Source of the DNA: UBA6168 sp041752395
GTDB lineage: Bacteria > Bacteroidota > Bacteroidia > Chitinophagales > Saprospiraceae
Length of the DNA stretch: 33,795 nucleotides
Assembly (NCBI GenBank): GCA_041752395.1
Contig: JBGSWN010000071.1
Coordinates: forward strand, 1-33,795
Direction of reading: 5' to 3'
How positions within the stretch are numbered: position 1 is the stretch's first letter; each line of letters starts with the position of its first letter. The notes under the pieces are model-generated. The model did no database searches, was not told where the DNA came from, and saw only the letters and a list, made by a program, of their open reading frames with translations. Below are positions 16,301 through 24,591 of the stretch, in pieces. A program made the position numbers and the translations under genes.

Positions 16301-18148
16301 ATGCTTCAAAGCCCACACTACCCTAACCGCATTATTTTCTTGTTTGCATTCCTCTTCGCAATGGATGCCAGCGCCCAGGCACCGTTTTCACTTTCCGCCG
16401 AAGGCTTTGACAGCCATGTAGAACTCCGCTGGACGCCACCTGTGGGCACCACACCCGACTCCTACAAAATCTGGCGCTCCACTGATGGCCAAAATTTCAC
16501 CAATATTAAAACAGTCAACAAAGCAAGCTGGCTTGATTGGACGGGCTTCGCAGGTGATACCCCCGACGATTTCAGCTATTGTGTGCAAGCCCTGAACGGC
16601 ATAGGAAACGTGATTGGCGTATCCGATACCATCGCCACCACCGTCAAAGAACTCAGTGACAACGCCCTGCTGGATATGGTGCAGCGCTATACTTTCCGAT
16701 ATTTTTGGGACTTCGGGCATCCGGTGAGCGGTATGGCGAGGGAGCGGAACAGTAGCGGCAATACCGTCACCACAGGCGGCACTGGCTTTGGCATCATGGG
16801 CATTTTGGTGGGCATTGAGCGAGGCTTTATCACGAGGGTAGAAGGACGTGACCGCATCTTGAAAATCTCTGGGTTCCTCCAATTTGCCGATAGTTTTCAT
16901 GGCGTTTTTCCGCATTGGATGAACGGCAATACGGGCAATGTGATTCCTTTCAGCCAATTCGACGATGGCGGCGATATTGTCGAAACAGCCTTCCTGATGG
17001 AAGGACTGCTGGCCGCCCGTCAGTATTTTGACCAAAACGAACCTTACGAAGAAGCGCTTCGGCAGGTCATCACTGGATTATGGGAAGACGTGGAATGGGA
17101 TTTTTACCGTAAAAACAATTCCAACGTCATCTACTGGCACTGGTCGCCGAACTACGCTTGGCAGATGAACTTCCCAATCCGGGGCTACAACGAAGCGATG
17201 ATGGTCTATCTGCTTGCCATTGCTTCGCCCACGCATCCCGTGCCAGCCAGTCTTTGGAACAGCGGTTGGGCTTCGCAAAACTATGCGAGCGGCCTGACCT
17301 GGTACGGCTACAAACTCGACGTTGGCCCATCCTACGGTGGCCCTTTGTTCTTTGCCCATTACTCTTTTTTGGGTTTCGACCCACGGAACAAAAGGGACGC
17401 TTACGCCAATTATTTCACCCAAAACAAAAACCATACGCTCATCAATCGGGCATTTTGCATCGCAAACCCGCTGAACCATGAAGGCTACGGCGAAACTTGT
17501 TGGGGGCTGACCGCCAGCGATGACCCCTTCGGCTACCTCGCTCATGCGCCCGGCGGCACCACGGACAACGGGACGATTTCGCCAACGGCGGCGCTCTCTT
17601 CCATGCCCTACACCTATAATGAAAGCATGGCGGCGCTCAAGCATTTTTACCGGGAACACGGCGAACGGCTTTGGGGGGAAATGGGCTTTTACGATGCCTT
17701 CAACCTCGGTCAAGATTGGTTCGCCGACAGTTATCTGGCCATTGACCAAGGGCCGATTCTGGGCATGATTGAAAACTACCGGACGAACCTGCTTTGGAAT
17801 CTTTTCATGGCAAATCCTGAAATCCAGCCAGCCTTGGATGCGATTGGCTTTACAGAGGATTTATCGGCTACGACGCCTGATGCAACCAGTGAACTACGCT
17901 GGTTTTTGTCGCCAAATCCGGCTTCGGAAAAGGTGGTGGTGGAAATTTTTTTACCAAAAACACAGACGGCTGCGTTAGATTTGCTGAATGCAAACGGGCA
18001 GCGAATCAAGCGCATTTTTGAAAACAAAAACCTAGAGGCTGGTGAAAATCGGCAGGAAGTGGCCGTGGACAATTTGCCAACAGGCACTTATTTTTTAGTG
18101 CTAAAAATTAATGAACAAACGAGCGCAAAGTGCCTTTTTAAAAAGTGA
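16301..18148 (+). CDS. Secreted GH144-like (glycoamylase-domain, beta-1,2-glucanase type) enzyme with T9SS signal
   Basis: This 615-residue protein has a signal peptide cut near residue 26 (D-A-S-A-Q-A) and a fibronectin-III-like domain at about 28-115. The catalytic domain runs from about 120 to 525, starting R-Y-T-F-R-Y-F-W-D-F and including G-G-T-G-F-G-I-M-G, D-G-G-D-I-V-E-T-A-F-L, H-W-S-P-N-Y-A-W and W-G-L-T-A-S-D. This is the glycoamylase (PF10091) fold whose studied members, GH144, are endo-beta-1,2-glucanases. An 80-residue type A T9SS sorting domain (S-P-N-P-A-S-E-K, ending C-L-F-K-K) completes the protein, so it acts outside the cell or on its surface. I cannot assign the catalytic acids from memory. 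Its place between regulator and SusCD supports glycan depolymerisation; beta-1,2-glucan is the likely but unproven substrate. Confidence 0.85.
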   Translation: MLQSPHYPNRIIFLFAFLFAMDASAQAPFSLSAEGFDSHVELRWTPPVGTTPDSYKIWRSTDGQNFTNIKTVNKASWLDWTGFAGDTPDDFSYCVQALNGIGNVIGVSDTIATTVKELSDNALLDMVQRYTFRYFWDFGHPVSGMARERNSSGNTVTTGGTGFGIMGILVGIERGFITRVEGRDRILKISGFLQFADSFHGVFPHWMNGNTGNVIPFSQFDDGGDIVETAFLMEGLLAARQYFDQNEPYEEALRQVITGLWEDVEWDFYRKNNSNVIYWHWSPNYAWQMNFPIRGYNEAMMVYLLAIASPTHPVPASLWNSGWASQNYASGLTWYGYKLDVGPSYGGPLFFAHYSFLGFDPRNKRDAYANYFTQNKNHTLINRAFCIANPLNHEGYGETCWGLTASDDPFGYLAHAPGGTTDNGTISPTAALSSMPYTYNESMAALKHFYREHGERLWGEMGFYDAFNLGQDWFADSYLAIDQGPILGMIENYRTNLLWNLFMANPEIQPALDAIGFTEDLSATTPDATSELRWFLSPNPASEKVVVEIFLPKTQTAALDLLNANGQRIKRIFENKNLEAGENRQEVAVDNLPTGTYFLVLKINEQTSAKCLFKK

Positions 18149-18233
18149 TGCTTGACAACCAAAACAATCCAGCAATCAATCAATTCAACAATCAACAATA
18201 ACAATTTCACTCTTAACGCTAAATTTGTTTTAC
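18149..18233. repeat. CAATCAA low-complexity intergenic tract
   Basis: The 85-base gap between the glucanase and the repeat protein contains many imperfect copies of CAATCAA/CAACAAT. A TAAATTTG box at 18220-18227 matches the -7 consensus but lies only six bases before the ATG. No terminator is seen, so the two genes may be co-transcribed. Confidence 0.55.
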
Positions 18234-21200
18234 ATGAAGAACTCCTTACTTTTTCTACTCTTTTTGTGTCTCGGCGCCCCTTGGGCACAGGCACAGATCA
18301 CCTACGAAGATTTCGAGGGTGGCGCATCCATTCCTTGGGTGGGCATCAATGGCATCTATGATGGCGCTGTGGCCAACCCTGACATGTCGGGCATCAACAC
18401 CAGCGCAACCGTGGGTTCCTACACCCTCAATGCTGGCTCCGACTTTAATTTCGCCATCGGCGACCTACCCGGCGGACCTGCTGACATGACCCAGTTCAAC
18501 CTTTTTAAGGTAAAAATCTGGTCACCCATCGCACCTTCCAAGGTGCTGCTAAAATTTGAAGGCAGCGGCCCAGCTGTGGAGCGCTTCGCCGACATCACGG
18601 TGGCCAACCAGTGGGTCGAGTATAGCTTCGACCTGAGCGGCGGTGCTGGTAACACAACCGGCCTCACCAAATGCCTCATCAGCTTCAACAGCTTTTTGCC
18701 CGGCGTGGCTGGCACTTTTTACTGGGATGACATCCGTGCCGTTTCACCTGTAACTTGCTATGAGACTTTCGAAGGTGGCAACGCATTGCCTTGGGTAGCT
18801 GGCGGCACCAGCATGTTCATGGGGCCAGTGGACAACCCCGCCCCAAACAGCGTGAACAGCTCCGCAAAATGCGGTCAATACGTGAAGGAAGCTACTGGCT
18901 ACAGCTTGTTGATAGCAGACAACGGCACAACTGCCTTCGATTTGTCGGTGCAAAACCAGTTCAAAATGGACGTGTACACCAGTGCACCAACGCAGGTATT
19001 GTTCAAACTCGAAGGCCAAAGCGGCCCTGCCATTGAGGTCACCAAAAACATAGGTGTGACGAATGCTTGGCAAACTTACACTTTCGACCTGTCCGCTGCG
19101 GCGGCCTACACGAACCTGACGAAGGTGGTCATCTTCTTCGACCCAGGCGTGGACGCCAGCACGGACACTTACTATTTTGACAATATCTGCGCTGTGCCGA
19201 AAGGCGCTTGCACAGGCGTTGCTAACAACCCTGACATCATTGACGACTTCGAGTGCAGCCGCAATGCGACTTACACCAATGGCTGGGACATTCTGCAAGT
19301 AGTGGACAACCCCGCCCCAAGCGCCATCAACAATTCCTCAAAAGTAGGCCGCTACGAAGACCCTCCTGGCCAATGGGAAAACCTGTTGATTGATTACCAA
19401 AACCCTATTGATTTGAGTGTAAAAAATCAATTCAAGGCTATAATTTGGTCTTCAAAAACAACCCAAATCCTGTTCAAACTGGAAGGTGGCACCTCTGCAC
19501 CAAGTGAAGTTTGGGTAGATGTAACGGAAGCCAACAAATGGGTAGAATACGAAGTGGACTTCAGCAGCCAAGCTGCGGCCAACCATAAGAAAATCGTTCT
19601 CTTTTTTAGTGGTGGACAAGACCCAACTCCGGGTGACCTGTACTATATTGACGACCTTCAATGGGGTGAGCAGACTTCTACCGTACTGGAAGATTTCGAA
19701 AACGGCGCCTTCCTGCCTTGGGAGCCACTTGACCAGCAAATACTGCTGCACGGCATCTTCGCCGTGGTAAACAACCCTGCTCCCGGTGGTGTGAACACCT
19801 CTGCCAAAGTAGGGAAATATACCAAAGGAACTGCCGCTTTTTCAACAGTTACAGCGGTAGCGCCAGCTGCCATTGACATTTCATCAAAGCCGCAATACAA
19901 TCTCGATGTTTGGGCACCAATTGGCTCCGTGAACGTGACCATGCAATTGGAAAGCGCTTCACAAGGCAATAAAGAAGTGACTCGTGACCTGCAAAGCCCA
20001 GGTAGCTGGGAGACTTTGAGCTTTGATTTTTCGGACTTCCAAAACATCACCGACTGGGTAAGCATCAACCTGCTCTTCAACCCAGGTGTGGCCGAGCCAG
20101 GTGCCATGTTTTTCTACGACAACCTGAACCAGGGCGCCTCCACAGTGGACCCTTGCGAAGGCATCCTGCCAATCGCAAATATCATTGACGACTTCGAATG
20201 CCAGCGCAACTATGCCTACGGTGCGGGTGCGGCTGACCTCACGGTCGTGGACAATCCTTTGCTCCAGCCAATCAACCAATCCACTAAAGTAGGCTTGTAC
20301 ACAGACCCAATCGGCCAATCATTTGCAGCGCTTTGCGCTGATATACCAGATGGCATTGACCTCAGTGTTTTCAACCAGTTGTCTGTTATGGTGCTTGCGC
20401 CAGACAACCTGACTTCGCCCATTCCGCTTCTGATGAAATTAGAAGGCGGCACCAGCCCAGCCGCTGAAATCTTCACGGATATGACCACGCCGGGCGATTG
20501 GGAGAAAATCACTGTTGACTTCTCCAACCAAGTTGGCCAAGACCATAAACGTGCTTGCTTGTTCTTCAACGCTGGCGTAGAGCCGACCGCTGCGGACGAA
20601 TACTATATTGACAATTTCCGCTTTGACCACGCACCATTCGATGGTTGCATCATGAACTTTGACGATGTTGCTTTCTCCTCTTTGGAGTGGAAATACTTCC
20701 CGAACGATACGGACGGCCCATTTTCTTTGGCTGACAACCCGAACCCAAGCGGCATCAACACCAGCGCAAAAGTGGGCAAAGCAGTAGAAAACGCAAGCAG
20801 CGGACAACCTTGGCAGGGCATGTACGCCGACCTTCCAGCGGCCATCAAATTTGGTTCGAACAAGTTGGTGAAAATGAAAGTCTATGCACCAGCAGTGGCT
20901 TCTGTGACGATGAAACTGGAGAATCCAGCGAATCCTAATGCACCAGCTTCATCCGGCGACAATACGGTGGCCAACACCAAAGCCAACGAGTGGGAAGAAA
21001 TGACTTGGGACTTTTCAGCTTCGCCAAACCCACTTCCAGACGATGGCGACTACCAGCGTGTTACCATCATCTGGGACATCAACGAACTGCCAACCGCTGA
21101 CCGGAACTGGTACTTCGACGACCTCCGTTTGGACAACGGCAACTGCACAACGACGGGCGTTTTCGAACCAACCCAAGTGGAGTCGCTCAAAATTGCACCA

Positions 21201-21416
21201 AACCCAGTGGCGAATGTGCTCCGAGTAGAAAACCTCGCCCAAGTTTCACGGCTTGATATCTTCAACCTCGTGGGCAATCGGGTTGCCTCCGTTTGGGTCG
21301 GCAACGACAGCAATGCTGCCCTCGATGTGTCGAGCCTACCTGCTGGCATGTACGTCCTAGCCGGATACGACGGCAGCGGATTGCTCGTTGGCAATTCCAA
21401 GTTTGTGAAAGAATAA
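18234..21416 (+). CDS. Secreted six-domain jelly-roll-like (putative glycan-binding) protein with T9SS signal
   Basis: This 1060-residue protein has a signal peptide of about 20 residues (ending W-A-Q-A-Q) and then six homologous domains of about 150-165 residues, starting near residues 22, 175, 335, 483, 649 and 805. Each opens with an E-D-F-E-G-G or I-D-D-F-E-C motif and carries D-N-P-x-x-x-x-x-N-x-S-x-K-V-G. Each also has a K-L-E-G strand, an E-x-x-x-D-F-S segment and a final Y-x-D-(D/N) strand, the look of a carbohydrate-binding beta-sandwich. Domains 3 and 5 form a second subtype. A type A T9SS domain (I-A-P-N-P-V-A-N) ends the protein. No catalytic motif is seen. It probably binds the locus's glycan at the cell surface. 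The start is ATG 18234, since the upstream TTG adds only three residues before the signal. Confidence 0.8.
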   Translation: MKNSLLFLLFLCLGAPWAQAQITYEDFEGGASIPWVGINGIYDGAVANPDMSGINTSATVGSYTLNAGSDFNFAIGDLPGGPADMTQFNLFKVKIWSPIAPSKVLLKFEGSGPAVERFADITVANQWVEYSFDLSGGAGNTTGLTKCLISFNSFLPGVAGTFYWDDIRAVSPVTCYETFEGGNALPWVAGGTSMFMGPVDNPAPNSVNSSAKCGQYVKEATGYSLLIADNGTTAFDLSVQNQFKMDVYTSAPTQVLFKLEGQSGPAIEVTKNIGVTNAWQTYTFDLSAAAAYTNLTKVVIFFDPGVDASTDTYYFDNICAVPKGACTGVANNPDIIDDFECSRNATYTNGWDILQVVDNPAPSAINNSSKVGRYEDPPGQWENLLIDYQNPIDLSVKNQFKAIIWSSKTTQILFKLEGGTSAPSEVWVDVTEANKWVEYEVDFSSQAAANHKKIVLFFSGGQDPTPGDLYYIDDLQWGEQTSTVLEDFENGAFLPWEPLDQQILLHGIFAVVNNPAPGGVNTSAKVGKYTKGTAAFSTVTAVAPAAIDISSKPQYNLDVWAPIGSVNVTMQLESASQGNKEVTRDLQSPGSWETLSFDFSDFQNITDWVSINLLFNPGVAEPGAMFFYDNLNQGASTVDPCEGILPIANIIDDFECQRNYAYGAGAADLTVVDNPLLQPINQSTKVGLYTDPIGQSFAALCADIPDGIDLSVFNQLSVMVLAPDNLTSPIPLLMKLEGGTSPAAEIFTDMTTPGDWEKITVDFSNQVGQDHKRACLFFNAGVEPTAADEYYIDNFRFDHAPFDGCIMNFDDVAFSSLEWKYFPNDTDGPFSLADNPNPSGINTSAKVGKAVENASSGQPWQGMYADLPAAIKFGSNKLVKMKVYAPAVASVTMKLENPANPNAPASSGDNTVANTKANEWEEMTWDFSASPNPLPDDGDYQRVTIIWDINELPTADRNWYFDDLRLDNGNCTTTGVFEPTQVESLKIAPNPVANVLRVENLAQVSRLDIFNLVGNRVASVWVGNDSNAALDVSSLPAGMYVLAGYDGSGLLVGNSKFVKE

Positions 21417-21425
21417 GATTTTGAC

Positions 21426-21456
21426 AAAACCGGGTGGCTTCGGCCATCCGGTTTTT
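21426..21456 (+). terminator. Intrinsic terminator after the six-domain protein
   Basis: AAAACCGGGTGG (21426-21437) pairs with CCATCCGGTTTT (21444-21455) with one G-T wobble. The loop is CTTCGG, a UUCG-type stabilising loop, and a T run ends the element. It begins ten bases after the stop codon and splits the PUL, so susC probably has its own promoter in 21457-21585, where no clear -7/-33 pair could be found. Confidence 0.9.
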
Positions 21457-21585
21457 CCCAATTCCCCGATAACACCCGCCTATTTTTTCAGACCATTTTT
21501 TCTTAGGTTCATTCTCAATGTCCAGACCGCCGTGCCAAATATAACTTGGAACACAGCGCCCGTCTGCGTTCTTAAAAACATTTAC

Positions 21586-24564
21586 ATGAAACGATATTAC
21601 ATCAAACTATCCCTAAGTTTTGCGGTGCTGCTTTTTTTTGCTGCGCAAAATCTGATGGCGCAACACCGGGTGAAAGGCGTGGTCACCGACCAGATAGGCC
21701 AAACCGTCATCGGTGCCAATATCCTTGAAAAAGGCACGTCCAACGGCACCATTACCGAGGTGGACGGCAGCTACGAACTGACTGTCGCCGCCCCAGATGC
21801 TGTTTTGGAGTTCAGTTTTACGGGTTTTGCTTCGCAACAAATCCCAATAACCGGGCGTGCTGTCGTGGATATTGTGATGAAAGAAGAAGCGACCCTGCTC
21901 AACCAAGTCGTTGTAGTGGGCTACGGTACGCAGCGCAAAAGTGACCTCACCGGCTCGGTAGGTTCCGTCAAAGCCAAAGACATCGAACGCATCCCAACGG
22001 CGAACATCGAGCAAGCACTGCAAGGTAAAATAGCAGGGGTGTATGTTGCCCCAAGTTCGGGGGAACCAGGGGCAGGTGCCACCATCCGGATCAGGGGAAC
22101 GGGCACGCTGAACAACGCCAACCCGCTCTATGTCATTGACGGGATGATTACAAACGACGCCAGCTTGGTGAACCCACAAGACGTGGAAAGCATTGAGGTG
22201 CTGAAAGATGCCTCCGCCGCTGCGATTTACGGCAGCCGGGGTGCCAATGGGGTCATCATCATTACCACCAAAAACGGAAAAAAACGGGAAAATGCACTCA
22301 TCAGCCTCTCCAGCTACTATGGCACACAGGAGGTTACGAAGCAAATAGACATGGCCAATGCCACTGAATTTGCAACGCTTTACAACCAGTTGCGGGGAAC
22401 CGATTACTACGCCGACCCAGCAGCACTGGGCGAGGGCACCAATTGGCAAGATGAGATTTTTCGCAGTGCGCCTATCGGCAATGTGCAGGTATCGGCCAAT
22501 GGCGGCTCCGATTTGTTTTCCTATAACCTCAGCGCCAATTACTTCACACAGGATGGCATCGTGAAAAACTCCTCGTTCGAGCGGGCGACGCTTCGCCTCA
22601 ATTTGGACTATAAACTGAACAAGTGGCTGAGCATCGGCAACAATATCGCTTACGCCAACACCCAGCGCCAATCAGCGCCTGATGTGGTGACCAGCGCCTA
22701 CCGGATGCCGCCCGTTTATGCCCCAAGGGACAGCACGGGCGATTTCAGCGACCCTACTTTTTTTGGCTTGGCCATCGCCAACCCAGCTGCCGACTTATTT
22801 TACAAAAGCAATAACCACTCGAAGGGAAACCGCCTGTTCGGCAATATCTATGCAGACGTCCATTTCTTAAAAGACTTCACGTTCCGCTCCAATTTCGGTT
22901 TCGACCGGGGCGATGCGCAGAGCAGGTACTTCGAGCCAAAATTCTCGGTCAGCCCTTCACAGCTCAACAAAAACGACCGCCTCAACGTCAGCTACGGCCT
23001 CAATCGCAACTGGATTTGGGAGCAGACCCTGACGTACGACAAGACCTATAAAATCCACCACTTCAATGTGCTGGCAGGCTACACTTCGGAGGAGCGATAC
23101 GATGAATTTTTCGGCGCAAGCCGGGAAAACTTCCCTGGCACTGCCGACGAATTGCTTTACCTTTCCTCTGGCAACGATACGACGCAAATGAACTCAGGGG
23201 GCGCTAGCGATGAAGCGTTGGTATCCTATCTTTTCCGAATGAACTACTCGCTCTACAACCGGTATTTGTTCACGTTTTCGGTTCGCCGTGACCTTTCCAG
23301 CCGCTTTTTGGACAACAACAAGGCAGCCACTTTCCCCTCCTTCAGTGTGGGTTGGAACATCGGCCAAGAGGATTTTATTGAAAACCTGAATGTCTTCGAC
23401 CGTTTCAAATTGCGTTTCAGCTACGGTATTCTAGGCAACCAATCTGCCCTGTCCAGATACCCAAGTACGGCGGCTGTGGCCAGCGGGCTTTACAGCGTTT
23501 TTGGGCCAAACGAGGCGCTCAACCAAGGCGCCACCCTCATTTCCCTTGCCAATCCTAACCTAAAATGGGAGACCAGCCGACAGACGGATTTTGGGGTGGA
23601 GATGGGCTTTTTCAAAAACCGCCTCGAACTGGAAGTGGACCGCTACAACCGTTTTACCTATGATATCATCGCCGATGTGCCTATTCCAAGTTATGTAGGC
23701 TCGCAGACCAATCCTTTCGTGAACACGGCCGAGGTGAGCAACAAGGGTTGGGACATCACCGCCAACTGGCGGCAAACGGGCAAGGTGATTTGGAACATTG
23801 GTGCCACGCTTTCACCGATAAAAAACAAAGTGCTGAAACTCGCCGATGGCAAAAACGAGATATTCGATGCTTTCCTGCAGGGCGAACCAGCCACGCACAC
23901 CATCGTCGGGCTGCCCATTGGCGCCTATTATGGTTATAAAACAGCTGGCGTTTTCCAAAACGCAGAGGAACTGAGCAGTTTGCCAAAAATCGGCAGCGAG
24001 CAAGTCGGTGACCTGCGCTACGCCGACCTGAACAACGACGGCGTCATCACAGGCGACGACCGGACTTATCTCGGCAGCCCAATTCCCACTTTAACCTACT
24101 CGTTCACGGGTGGCGTAGAATGGAAGGGAATTGACTTGGCCATTGATTTCATAGGCCTGCGTGGGAATAAGGTTTTCAATGCAAAGCAAACCTTCCGTTT
24201 CAGCGTTTACAATTGGGAGAAATCGTTCACCGAAAGTTGGACAGCTGAAAACCCAAGTGAAACGGAACCTCGTATAACCAATGGGGGCCACAACTACCGG
24301 GTCAGCGACCGCTTTATCGAAGATGGCAGTTTCTTGCGTTTGCGAAGCATCGCCTTGGGATTTTCGTTGCCTGCCAGCTTGCTGTCAAAAGTGAAAATCA
24401 GCAAGTTCAGGGTTTTTGCCATTGGCAATAATATTTGGACAAAACAGGATTACAGCGGCTATTCGCCAGAGTTTCCGGGTGGGAGTGCCTTCGCAGTAGG
24501 CTTGGATTACGGCGGCTACCCGGTTGCCAAATCTTGGCAAGCAGGCGTAGAGGTGACGTTTTAA
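21586..24564 (+). CDS. susC: SusC/RagA-family TonB-linked outer-membrane glycan importer
   Basis: This 992-residue protein has a signal peptide ending near residue 25 (N-L-M-A-Q) and a carboxypeptidase-like beta domain (V-K-G-V-V-T-D-Q-I-G-Q) at about 28-105. A TonB-box-like N-Q-V-V-V-V-G-Y-G-T-Q-R follows, then the plug with G-T-L-N-N-A-N-P-L-Y-V-I-D-G and V-L-K-D-A-S-A-A-A-I-Y-G-S-R-G-A-N-G-V, the SusC signature. A large beta barrel runs to the final V-E-V-T-F. SusC forms the outer-membrane channel through which oligosaccharides enter, with SusD as lid. The start ATG 21586 gives the normal signal peptide; the in-frame TTG at 21421 would place the terminator inside the gene. The susD-like gene follows 27 bases later. 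The substrate is inferred from the GH144-like neighbour. Confidence 0.95.
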   Translation: MKRYYIKLSLSFAVLLFFAAQNLMAQHRVKGVVTDQIGQTVIGANILEKGTSNGTITEVDGSYELTVAAPDAVLEFSFTGFASQQIPITGRAVVDIVMKEEATLLNQVVVVGYGTQRKSDLTGSVGSVKAKDIERIPTANIEQALQGKIAGVYVAPSSGEPGAGATIRIRGTGTLNNANPLYVIDGMITNDASLVNPQDVESIEVLKDASAAAIYGSRGANGVIIITTKNGKKRENALISLSSYYGTQEVTKQIDMANATEFATLYNQLRGTDYYADPAALGEGTNWQDEIFRSAPIGNVQVSANGGSDLFSYNLSANYFTQDGIVKNSSFERATLRLNLDYKLNKWLSIGNNIAYANTQRQSAPDVVTSAYRMPPVYAPRDSTGDFSDPTFFGLAIANPAADLFYKSNNHSKGNRLFGNIYADVHFLKDFTFRSNFGFDRGDAQSRYFEPKFSVSPSQLNKNDRLNVSYGLNRNWIWEQTLTYDKTYKIHHFNVLAGYTSEERYDEFFGASRENFPGTADELLYLSSGNDTTQMNSGGASDEALVSYLFRMNYSLYNRYLFTFSVRRDLSSRFLDNNKAATFPSFSVGWNIGQEDFIENLNVFDRFKLRFSYGILGNQSALSRYPSTAAVASGLYSVFGPNEALNQGATLISLANPNLKWETSRQTDFGVEMGFFKNRLELEVDRYNRFTYDIIADVPIPSYVGSQTNPFVNTAEVSNKGWDITANWRQTGKVIWNIGATLSPIKNKVLKLADGKNEIFDAFLQGEPATHTIVGLPIGAYYGYKTAGVFQNAEELSSLPKIGSEQVGDLRYADLNNDGVITGDDRTYLGSPIPTLTYSFTGGVEWKGIDLAIDFIGLRGNKVFNAKQTFRFSVYNWEKSFTESWTAENPSETEPRITNGGHNYRVSDRFIEDGSFLRLRSIALGFSLPASLLSKVKISKFRVFAIGNNIWTKQDYSGYSPEFPGGSAFAVGLDYGGYPVAKSWQAGVEVTF

Positions 24565-24591
24565 TTCATTGACAATCAAAATCTTGTAATT

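Noticed and set aside
18220..18227. TAAATTTG as promoter -7 box for the six-domain protein
   Set aside because: Only six bases before the ATG and without a -33 partner; it would give an almost leaderless transcript.
21421..21585. TTG-initiated longer SusC
   Set aside because: It would include an intrinsic terminator and bury the signal peptide; ATG 21586 gives a normal SusC start.
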